Both the position numbers and the translations under genes were made by a program. Below, piece after piece: positions 12,610 through 24,800 of a stretch of DNA of 64,000 bases. The notes below the pieces were generated by a model, which was not told the DNA's origin, did not search any database, and saw nothing but the letters and a program-made list of their open reading frames with translations. The DNA comes from Dioscorea cayenensis subsp. rotundata (lineage: Eukaryota > Streptophyta > Magnoliopsida > Dioscoreales > Dioscoreaceae). Position 1 is the stretch's first letter; each line of letters starts with the position of its first letter. Where the stretch lies: NCBI RefSeq assembly GCF_009730915.1, contig NW_024088559.1, positions 124,001-188,000 of the forward strand, read 5' to 3'.

Positions 12610-12843
12610 TCAAAACATTGGTTCAGCTAAGCAGTGACTGAGCGCCAAATCCCCGACCGTGTTTTCATTTTCCATACAAAACTCCCGCTCGTCTCTTTCT
12701 CTGATTTACCATCAATAAGATCCAACCGTCCATTTTCTCATCAAGAACTTCGATCCTTCTCAGAGCTCACCTTCCCCACCCTTCGAGCCCCAAACCCTCT
12801 CGAATCTCGATTCCGGATTCTCAATTCTCGATCCCTTCCGGCC

Positions 12844-15800
12844 ATGGCGAAGGAGAAGGAGAAGGAGAAGAGAGGGATCAACGTCCTTGCCCTCGCTGGT
12901 GGCGCTGCCCTCGTTGCCGTCGCGGTAAACCTTGCCATCTCCGCCATTAACACCAAGAAATCCAAGAGTCACAAGAAGAAAGGTCTGTCTTCTTCTTCTT
13001 CTTTTTTTTTTTCTCCGTTGCGATCAAGATCGATGTTGTTCTATTTCTTTGAGTTTGGGATTTTTTCCCCTTTTTCTTTTTGCTTTTTTTTCAAGGAGGT
13101 TTTTGCTTCGTTGCTACGATAATTGTAGGAGTTTATTGTGATTTGGGAAGGTTTGTGCTTTTAATCTAATTGATTCTTTTCTTGTTGCTAAGAAGAATCA
13201 GGGGATAATCTGAGAATTCAAACAAGCTTTGTTCTCAGTTTAGTGGTGTGGTTCTTGTTGAAGAAGAATATTTATAGTTAGGTACAAATGCCGGTCTTGG
13301 TTAACGATGCAAATTAATTTAAGAACTACTCTGTTGGCAAGTTCAGCCACCATTGGTCCACCGAAAAATAATACATGCTTGTTTTGGCACTGATTATAAA
13401 TTCTTGATCATTGCAAGGGGGGAAACTCATGTTTCATAGAAGGAGTTCTATTTGTATCACCTGTTTGTTAAATTAGTAGAAAAGGCGTACATTCTGTATT
13501 TGCACACCTAGGATATTCCATTGGGCAGGATTTATATTATTCTATTTGATTGTCTTATCAGTATGCTTCTTTGAAGTAAGCCTGAGTTCCGTAGTTTTGA
13601 GACCTTATTTCAGTCTTGCCAGCACTCTGGTTTTGATTATCTTATACTCTGGCTATTAGTTTTGTTTCTTCAAATTTTGGCAGATCTTCCAGGTTCCAGT
13701 GTGCGCATCAAGCTCTCAGCATCAGAAATTCATAAATTGACTGACCAAATCATTGCTAAGTCAAAGGAAATATATGATCTGGTAGCATCAGTTCCAATTG
13801 AGAAAGTAAGTTTATAATCTTGTCACTTTTATCGAAATTACAATTATCTGCAGATGTTGTCATCATGCCCTTTTATAAAAAAAAACAAAACAATGGGGAA
13901 TATTTATTTCTATGTTTTTTCATTTTATAGAAAATTTTTATTTGATATTGGCCTGACTTAAGTTGGGCCAATGGTTAGTGTTGTTGGAAACTCAGTTAAC
14001 TTCATTGTACTCATGAATCTTTTATTAAATTCATGGCTTGCATGCTTTGCATTTTCTGTACTGATTACGTTGTATTAGTAATATGAGTTCATCTCATAGA
14101 ACTTCAAGAAAGGATGCACTGCTTTTTGTCCTTTTTTTTTAAATGGTCTTTTATATCATATTGCGCCAAAATGATAAAGATGTGGAGCTATTGCCTTAAG
14201 GAAGTAAAGCTTAAAGTGTTTTGTAGAATTTAAGGGGTCAAATGGAGCATTGGTGTTAGAATTTTGCTCCTCTGGTTACCGTTCTGAACTTGTTAAATGT
14301 TATTTGTCAAACTTCTAAATAGTTTGTGATAAAGGTAAAGTTGTCAAGACCGAATGAAATTTATAGACTTTGTCTTGGAGCTCTATAGGTTGTTATGTTA
14401 CATTTGATGCTATTAGGTGATTGCAATGCTTGGGCACAGTTCACCTCAATACTTTTGTTATGACTGCCGTCTTTTGTTAGCTTGTTTCTCCTTTGTCATG
14501 TTTGCATGATCTCCTGCAGGTCACATACTTGAATGTTATTGCACCTCTAGTGGAACTAGAGGCATACCAGTTTCCTTTGGTGCAGTCATGTTTATATCCT
14601 AAGATGGTGTCTACATGTGATGATGTTCGCAAAGCCAGTGCATATGCAGAAAAGGAATTAGACAGTCACTTTCTTATGTGCAGGTTTTCTTTTCAGCTGT
14701 ATCATTTTCTATTTTGCACACTATCAGCTGTCTTTTCTTTTGCTCTATTCAAGTCTGAGAAGATGTGTTGGGATTCACATTAGTCACATGAACATATATT
14801 GCACATTCACTAGCTTAGGTCTGTCAACTCATTAATAAGTGCTATTTTTCATTTCATTTTATTTGTTTTATTATTGCATGGCAATTACTTAGTCCATTTG
14901 TAGGTAACCTCAGCTAAAAATGAGGCTCTAGTTATGCTGGTTTGCATGAGGCTGGTAGGTTGATATCCATCTTAGCATCTGTGGAAATTGGAATGATGAT
15001 GTATTTAAATTCACTGCTTCTTAGTCAGCCTCACTTTGTTAAGAACAATATTTCTAGCTGAAACAAGTTATAAGATTACTATGCATTTGTTGGATTGGAA
15101 TGAAAGAGCCCTTGAGTGTTCATCCCAATTAAATTCACTTCTAACACTAGTGCGGTCCTGATTTCATCTCTTTTTTTGTCTGGATCTCTATGTAAATGTA
15201 ATTGAAAAGCTTTGTCATGGGTACATTTTTTAAATCCCAGGTCAGGTAACTAGGTTATGCTGTTGTATGATATCTTGGGATCAATTAACTTATAGGTTTA
15301 TAACATGCTTCTCCCTTGTTCTAGACTTCTAGTTGGATCATACCAACATTCTGTTATGTATGTGGATGGAAAATTTGGTCATGATGTCAATTTTGTCATG
15401 ATAAGTTATGAAAAATTAACTTATAGGTTTATGACATTCTTATTGGTAGTGGTACATTTTCTAAACACTACCTGTTGGCTCTGATATCATGTTTGGCAAT
15501 TGAAATACGACTCTATGCATAAAAGAATCTGTTCCTTTTTTCTCTATTGTGTTTGTGACTAAATAAACTGAATGACATTTCTAAACAGTACCTGCTGTCA
15601 CTTTTATGGTTTCATGCTTCTTTTGACTTACTCTCATAGATGACTTGTGACACATGCAAGGTGATCAGAAAGCGTGAGGATGTATATCGTGTCATCAAGG
15701 CCTTTGTTGAAAGAGGAGAAAAATCAGATCTTGAATCTAAACATTTTTTCCGGTGCTTGGTAAGAAAACTATGATCTACGTCCTTAAAAATTTCTTTTCC

Positions 15801-18800
15801 AATCAGTGTTTATACTTTCGTATATTTGTGAGTATCAAGTCTTAAAATTGGTTTCTAATCTAAATATAAAAGTAGTATCCAAAGTCCTTTAGTTGTTATG
15901 TAACACCTTGCTTTTTAATAGTCATATAGAATTTACTTAGTTGATTCACCTTTGGTTAGTGACAGGTTAAAGATTTTGAACGGAACGGCGCTAACCTTAC
16001 TCTGAGCAAGAAAGAAGAACTAGAGAGATTAACATCTCAAATAGATGAGTTAACTTTTCAATATATCAATAACTTGAATGGTGATAATAGTTTTCTTCTC
16101 TTTCACGAATCAGAGCTAGATGGGATGCCCAGAGAGTTTATCAAGGTTTATTTGAAATGTTCTTCTAAAGAAAGTTTGATAACCATTGCTTATTTTTGAT
16201 TTCTTATTATCAAATGTCTACTGCCTTTATTCACATTGGGGAATAACTTCCTGTTAATACTTTATGGCTGATTATCTTTTGTCATTCCTTTGTTTTTCTC
16301 TAATGACATAATGTTTCTTTGGTTTTCAGTTTTTGTGTTTATACACTGTTATACATGCTTTAAAAATTCATAGTCATTTATTCATCTATAATACACATAC
16401 CATTTTATAGTCTTGAATTTGAAAATTTTTACTGTTGCCATTCATGTCCTTGTTGAACAGTAACAATCGGATGCATGCCCATCAAATTTTATAAGAGGTA
16501 TCACACTTAGTCTAGTTGTTTGTTCCATATATATATATATATATATATTTCAAATTTCAAAGTTGTTAATGCTCATGTTGTGTAAGGTTTCTAGTTTCTA
16601 GAATCACGTAGGATGCACCAGCTAACTGTTTCAAATTTAGTGTTATAGTTTTGGAACTTGTTTTATTGGCAAGGCTTTTTGTGGTAACATTCTTTTGCCT
16701 TTTTCAATGTTCATATGCCACTCTTTAACCAAGAACCAACCATATATAATTTGGTGAGACACTTCCTTGCCAAGTGATATGTCAGGAGTTCAAGGATGGT
16801 AATGCTAAAAATAAATATAAAAAAAAAAACAAAAAAAACAACTTCTCCACATTTCTCAGAAAGGAAAAAAATTATGTTCATGTTCAGTTCATTTCATTTT
16901 CCCATCAACTTGAAATGAGTACAAAGGCAGATGTGATGTTAACATCTTCATTTTGTTGTCTATTTTAGCCTGCCTGTTGCATAGCTTTGTGTTGTACTTA
17001 TTTTGCTTGAGTAATGGGCTCATCAGGTATGTGAACCTTATTTTGCCTGAGAAATGTGTGGCTCATGTATTGTCAACAATTAATTCCTGCAATTTCAATA
17101 TATAAACAAAAGAGATGTCACTGCATAGTACTCATGAGCTTGCCTTTGCAATGGTATTCTTGTCCTTAGTTAATTGATTTTATGGTTGTAGGTGTTGTGA
17201 GGAAAATTTCAATATCTATACAGCATGATTTATTTGTGTTTGGGCTTTGCAAAGCTTTTTTACTCAACATATCTTATGTTATAGTTAATTACTATCCTTG
17301 AGCATGTCTTTATCAATTTTATGCTTTAATTTACTGCTCTCTTTCTTCTAGCCATTTGTTTTTAACTGAAAAAAAGGTACCTTGTCTTTTATGCAGAGCT
17401 TGGAAGAAATTGAAGGCAGAAAACTGAAGATTGCTTTGAAAAGCTATAATGTTTCTGCAGTACTTGAGCACTGTAAGGTGATATGCATTCTAATTCAAAT
17501 GCATCTAAATTTATCCTTTTATATCAAAGATTTAGTTTTCTTTCCAAATTGCATCTTTGATAATAAAGCTAATCTTCTGTCTTATTGGATCTGAGCAACT
17601 TAAGTCACATTCATGAACATACATTCAGCTGAATATTAAATCTTATGTTGGTTCACTAATTGTATGTTTGAAGTAAATTGTGGCATAACACCATTTAAGT
17701 TGGTCTAAATGCAACTACATGGTGAAGGTACAATGCTGACTGAGTAATGCATAATATCATATGATTTCATTAATTCTATTTCTTTGTACGTGGTTTTAAC
17801 AAGAATATGTCTTTCTTATCGAAAGAATTGTTATGAACAAGAATGTGCTGAAGAGAATTTTGGTTGGGATTTGAAATAATCCACGCTGGCTTTGTGTCAA
17901 AACCTTGTGCACCATTATGCTATTTAACCTTGAAGATGGTGATAATCACGAAACTTTGCCATTTTGAAATGATTTAATCTTGTTGATCATGAGAATTCAG
18001 GTAGGCTTTGGGCTTAAAATTTTGTAAAACAATGATTGACTATACCAGTAACACTAAGTTAATTGATATTTTAATTTTAAAATCTGAGATATCTTAGGAA
18101 TGGTTGGGGTTGAAATATCAGTTTAGGTGTACAGAGTTTGAATTTGTTTTTGAGAGAAACTTGTTGATGCAAATGACATGCCTGGAAGCTTTGGAAGATA
18201 TTACAAGAGAAGACATGATCAAAGTATGGGGCATTTTAGTAATGTCAGGGTTATTGCTTCTTTTTCTTTTTTTCTTCTTTGTTAGATTCCCCATTCTCAA
18301 ACACTTCTAATTTTTTTTCTTAAATTTTGAGAAGCACTTAGGAAATTTAGAAAGAGTAAGCTAATTGCTTAGTATGTAAGTAGTTAGGAACAATGATGCA
18401 GTAACACTTAGTAAGCAGTTGGTTGGTTAATGTTTAGTAAGCATTCAGAAGCAAGCTCCAGTAAGCATTTGGGAAGAAAATTGCAATAAAGCACTTGCAA
18501 GCATGAGTAAACACTTTGGTTGATGCTAGCAAGAGTAAGCAAACACTTAGAAGAATGATGCAGTAAGCACGTAATAGAAAAAATAGTTTGGTGATGCAAG
18601 TAAGAGTAAGCAAATACTCAAAAGAATGATGTGCTAAGTATTTGGAAGAGAACAAAGAGAGAGAAAGGCAAGCAATTGGGGAGAGAAAGAGTTGACGACA
18701 GATGGGTTTGAAAAGGGTAAAATGTGAAGAAAACCTATAGCCTGTAGGCATCCTAAGTTTTTTTTTAAAAAAACCTAGTGTAGCTTTTTTTAAATTACCA

Positions 18801-21800
18801 AGGAAGGACAATAAGGGCATCTCTGACCTGTATTTACAGCTTGCCGTCCTGCGTGGGCATACATTTGAAAAGGATGGAGGTTGTGAGTATTTCAAAAGTT
18901 CTAGGATTTTTTGTGATCCAGGAACATAAAGTCCTTTTCTTTTTCTTTTTATAGAAAATGTCGGCGTCAGCTTTTGTGAGGCACCAAACTTACTATCTGC
19001 AACCGTAATTTCACATGTCAGTTCTTGCTTGTATTAGAAATCGGATTTGAATGTTGATCTTTGGTTATTTTTTGTCTGTAGGCTTTATTTCTCTACAATT
19101 TAATTGTTAACATGGACTTTGCATGATCATATAGTCAGTGTAGTTAGAATCGTATCTCGATACAATCTTACGATTCATATCGTTTTTCATCCGTAACGGT
19201 TCGAATCTTATAAAAGAATCGAAATTGATCTAGAATCGTGAATGAATCGTTTGAATCTGTCTCGAATCGGTCGAATCGATATGAATCGAGAAGATCAACG
19301 ATTCCTAGTTAATACAAGTTTTGAATTAAAAAAAAAAGAAAATCAAAAGAAAAGGAAGAATAAAAAGAGTAAGAAACATAGGAGGAAGGAGAAATTTTGT
19401 TGTTTTATTCCAACATCCTCAACATAGGCATTTTATACCATCTCTTCATCTTTCTCGACATTCTTCTCTTTTTCTTTTAAATTCTTTATTATAATGCATG
19501 CGATCAACTATTTTAATTATTATAAAAGTTTTTTAAATTAGTGATTATTTAATTAATCTTTAAATTTGTTATCCAAAAACAAATTCAAAGATTAATTAAA
19601 AGATAATTTTTTTTAATTTTAATATCAAATTAATTTGTTATCTTAAAACTCTTGTTATGAAAAGAAATCTTTTTAATTTAAAAAAACTAATCTTTAACAT
19701 AATTTAATCTTTTTGTGATTATTATATTGATTTTTAAATCTGAACTATTTTTGAAATAACTAATGTTTTTTTAAATATATATAGGTTTGCTTAATACTTG
19801 AAAATGTCTTCTAAGCTCAAAACAGGATCTCAAACTAAGAAAATGTCTTCCAAACTAGTTTATATTTAATTCATGGCTTAGAATTTTTATTTTTTTATTT
19901 TTTATATAATCATGTTATATATATATATATATATGACTTTGAAATGTTGAACCGAATCTTACGATTCGATTCGATTCACGATACTCGATTCACAAATTTA
20001 GAATTTCGATTCACGATTCGAATCTCGATTTGACTACCTTGCATATAGTGATACTAACATTTGGAAGAGTTGTCCTATAGTTTAATAATATTTTAAAAAT
20101 GTAAAAGCCTAATGAACAAGGGGATTAACTTTATGTTCTTGGCCCTATTGATTTGTTTGGTTTGTTATATCCTGGGGTATTCTAGGTTATTCCAAGACTT
20201 CAAGTAAATGGTTCGAATTGGATGAGAGCCATCCAATTATATCAGACTTCAAAATGTAATTATTTGAAGAAATAGAATTAGTAATTAATTTGTCAAAAAA
20301 GATTATTAATATTAATAGAAAGCAACCATTTAGTAAAAATGGTATAATTTTAATCTTAAAATATTTGTTTTGATGAAGATTAATTATATCAGACTTTGGC
20401 CAAATTCAAGTACAAGCCTTGCCTCCAAAACAAATTCAAACTACCAAACTGTAAACCTATTATCCTAAACCCCAACTAGACAAGCCCTTTATGCGTTATG
20501 ATAGCAAATTTCACCAGATATAATTATGTCTGTTAAATTTTAAAGGCATGTGTAGTACATGAAAATGAATTTATGTTTATTTTAAAACCATCTAATCTTT
20601 ATAAACACCAAAATAGGCCAGGTGAGATGTATTTCCTATTATATTATTTTATCTTATGGACCCAATTGCTTTATAGTTTCGAAGGTTAGATGGCATTGTT
20701 TATCTTGTCTTATTTGGTTTCAAATGCCAACACAACTGCTTCATTTTATTTATTTATTTATTTATTACTTTGTTGCAGATAGGTGCTACACGGAAGTTGG
20801 TAGCTGCGTCTTATGGAAAGAGACGTGGAAAAGAAAATCTTGATATCTTAGAAAAATTGGTACTTCTTAGGTTGCTGTCAATTTGATTATAATGTTCTTC
20901 TTGTTCTTAGCCAAAACAACCTTATTACATGCTTGCATGCAAGAAAAAAAAACCATATTACATTGTTTATCTTGTCTTTTTCTTCGTATCTGTCATATAT
21001 TCTTTCTGCTACTGTGAATATAAAATTTCTTAGTTATTACATAAAAGTTATACTTACCGCTTTGACTTATTATTGCAAATATGAGGGCATAACCATGTCT
21101 CCATAAACCTTTTCCTTGATGAGTAAATTGATATAATACTTACATTGAAGTTGCAATGTGGAAATGTTGAATATCATATTCATTCTTAACACACAAGTGT
21201 GCATGCATTGTTGTGAACCAAATGGAGCTTGTACTTCATAGTGGCTAAGGCAAATATTTCTTCAGCCATATTTGCAGTTGTCCTTATTTTGTTATGCATT
21301 GGTATTGGGGAAGGGATGGAATCTCAACATTAAGTTATGGAAAAGTTATAAGTGAACAAACAATGAATATACCACTTGGAACAAGTTGTTGGGCATAAGC
21401 AAGTTTTATTTGTTCAACATGCACACAACTAAGCTTGAGGGCTTTTACTGCTTGGAATATCATTATTTTATCTATGTGTTGTTTTTATAATGCAGACTTT
21501 TAACTTTGATGTAGTGCATGAAAACTTACATGACAAACATTCAAGATAGCTAGGTGTATTTTAACTGTTACTCGAGTCTTGGGCAAAAGTAGATAATATA
21601 TAAACATGCATATTGAAATTGATTTTATATCGTTTTAATAATCAGGTCCAGCTGCGCCATAAAGTTGCTCGTTTGCTTGGCTATCCTAACTATGCTGATT
21701 TTGCTCTTGAATCTAGAATGGCAAGAACATCTGCAAAGGTTTGTACTATACCTTCATTGCTCTGCGGTGTGGTTCTCTTTAGTTTGAATTTTATAGATAC

Positions 21801-24800
21801 TAGTACCTTACAATTTTAAGGATCCAGTAGAATTAGTAAATATTGAAATGTCCTTCTGTGTGCCATTCTTTCATGAATTTTGTTCTATTCATTCGAGGTT
21901 CTTCACTTGATAATCAGTCTACTAATAATATTGAGATGATGGTGATATTAATCTTATCAATGCTTGAGATGTCAATGCTATATTGAAACAAATATCCCAG
22001 GACTCCTGGTGCTTGTGATTTTAGTGGTGAGAGAATGTATTTAGATGCGTAGCCTAACATAAATGGCAAGTTGGTAGTTGAAATATATTGTCCTTTTAAA
22101 ATCAAATGTATTGCGCACATGAGGGTGCACACACTGACACCATCATAACAGTTTGCATAAAAAGTCCAAAATAACTTCCTTTCCTAGAGTCTTAGAAGAC
22201 TATTACCAACCAATTTATAAATAATTCTAATCTAATCTTAGCTATTTGACTTATTAAAGTTACTCATGAATCACTTGCCAACTGGTTTAAAAACTAAAAT
22301 GTAAACTGATGTTACTAATTAACTAATTGTATCTCAGGAGCTCAGTAAGTCTAGATTTGAACCTCAAGATTTGACTTCTCCCAATCCTTGGGAGTCAAAT
22401 AGAAATCTTGTGTTATGCTGCATGCATTACTGACTACCCCCTTGGATCTGAGATTCTGAATACTAAAACAAGCAGGGTTGTCTGACCAATTAGTTCAGAT
22501 TGCATTATGCATCATGTACTGCTGCTGCATGAAATATTTTTGAAAATTTGCGGCATACCTTGGGTATACTTGCTTTCTTTTGTTGATCCATTTAGTGATA
22601 TTTAGTTGCTCTTCTAGATTAGTGGCCTTTTCTGGTTGTTGCTTGTCAAAAGCTTGGAAGTCAATGCCCTAATTATTGGGATAAACTTATGAAGTGAAGC
22701 AGTTTATCTTTAAATTTGCCTGATTTAGTTATATTCTCGAACTGTAGCCCTCTATCTGTTTCTATCTATATATGTGGATCATTTTCTGGATTGTAGGTAT
22801 CATGTGTTCCATTTAACAATGTTCTCTTTTATGCTCCAGGTTTTTGAATTCTTAGAGGATATCTCAGATAATTTGACTGACTTGGCCACTAGAGAACTTA
22901 CTATCCTTAAAGATTTGAAGGTTGGTTTTGATATATATATACTGCTGCTTCCTTCTTTTTGGTTGAATTGTGATTTGATTGGACTCAGAGAAAGGAGGAA
23001 GGTGATTCTCAGTTTGGAATGGAAGATATAGCTTATTACATGAGGCGGGCTGAAGAACAGCAGTTTGACCTCGATCTTGGAGAAGTCAAACAATATTTTC
23101 CTTTTGATTTAGTTCTCACTGGGATTTTCAGAATATTACAGGATCTATTTGGTAATACTGGTTTTTGGACCTACTTATGTAAAATTATTGTAATATATAT
23201 AAATAGATTGGCCTTGCTGTGATTGAGGTTTTGCCCATTGACACAGATTTTATTTTTATTGTAGGTCTAAGATTTGAAGAGATTAAAGATGTTGAAGCTT
23301 GGCATGAATCTGTTCGCCTGTTTTCTGTTCGAGATATCAGCTCCAGCGAACTTTTAGGTTACTTTTACCTTGATCTATTTTCAAGGTCTATTTCTTCTTC
23401 CTTTCTGCATTTCTTTCTCCTTTTTGACTTAATATTACTATTATGAATCTAAGTTCCTATATTGTTTTGTAGAGAGGGAAAATACACCCATACCTGTGTG
23501 TTGGCCCTCCAAAATGGATGCTTATCTCCTAATGGGACACGTCAGGTTATAACTTCTTAAATTTTAGCAATCTTTTCATTGTTATGGCTATGCCATTTGC
23601 AAGTCCTGCGTTGCCCTTCTCTGAATGTGCATTTCAGGGACTCTCAGTTTATATATACATATATATATATATATACACACACTAATCCCTCTCCTTGTCT
23701 CATAAAAAATATCTGCATCAGCATGTTCCTACTGTGTTAGTGCAAATAATAATCATATCTATATACTAGATTGTAAGAGATGCTGACGAAATAGATTTCT
23801 GCAGCATCACAGATGATGAATGCACTAGCACCGGAGGACATGTTGCCATGTGTTCCTCCCTCACAGAAATGCTTTCCTTTTTCAAGCTTCTTATTTAGCA
23901 TACTAATGTATCTTCTTGCAATTACTTTGTTGGTGCATCTTTCCCGTTGAATGTCTTATGTTTCATTTATCTAGCATCTTTTTCTCATTATGTTATTGGT
24001 AAGTTATGGGCATCTGGTATGCTTATCTGTTATTGCTGTTTTGATATGTGTAGATTCCTATTGCGTTGGTAATAGCCCAGTGCCCTAAACAAATTGATGG
24101 AAACCCAACACTGTTGCGATTTACTGAAGTTGTTACTCTTCTTCATGAGTTCACCCATGTGGTAAACAAACCTCTATTGTCCTTTTTATGCTTATGAAGT
24201 TTAAAATGTTCAATGTCTTTGGTGTTATTTTGTCTCATAAAAGTAGATGATCTTTCAGTTCATTTTAAACTTCACTTGATGAGTCATTTACTCATGGGCA
24301 TGTTTGATATTTGGAGTATTTTCTATATTAGGAATTGGAGCTCATCTTTGTGTGAGGGAGATAATTATTAATAAATGAATGGGGCCTGTATTAAGTCATC
24401 TAACATGAAAATTGGTATTTCCATCTTTTCTCATGGTATTTTCAACTTTTGCCTTTCATTTACAATTTTTTTTTTATTTATACTATTGTAATTTCTATAG
24501 TTCATTATTTTATAACTGATTTTTAATATAGTTTGTTAAAACCACATGATCACCTCATGTAACTCATGTCCATTATGGGGCACCATACAACCATGTGCAT
24601 GCCGTAGTTCTGAAATGGTGATCATATGCTGAAACGATGTGTCAGGAAAAGCAAGTGCAAGCATGTGATCAATTTTTTATTACTGCATCTCTTCTCCAAA
24701 TTTATTTTAGTTAATTTAATGGAGGATATTGATTGAATTTCAGCTGGAATTGATGTTATCACTATGTTCATATATTTTAATAGGTGTTGTAAAATTTTGG

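Larger units (their letters stand above)
11926..12843. promoter_or_regulatory. Shared (bidirectional) promoter region of SRP72 and the M3 peptidase
   Basis: A 918 bp interval between two divergent start codons. The middle (about 12070-12540) is very AT-rich. The flank next to the peptidase holds a dense motif group: CCAAT at 12578, an ACACGT core at 12593, a G-box CACGTG at 12604 and an inverted CCAAT (ATTGG) at about 12617. The CT-rich stretch at about 12690-12840 is probably the peptidase 5' leader. No other gene is visible here. Confidence 0.6.

Noticed and set aside
12634-12843. Open frame continuing upstream of the M3 peptidase start, in the same frame
   Set aside because: It contains no ATG before 12844, is CT-rich like a leader, and the ATG at 12844 has an ideal context.
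18434-18895. 153-codon minus-strand frame in peptidase intron 6
   Set aside because: It overlaps the AGTAAGCA repeat, has a Leu/Phe-biased low-complexity translation and lies within an intron, with no family recognised.
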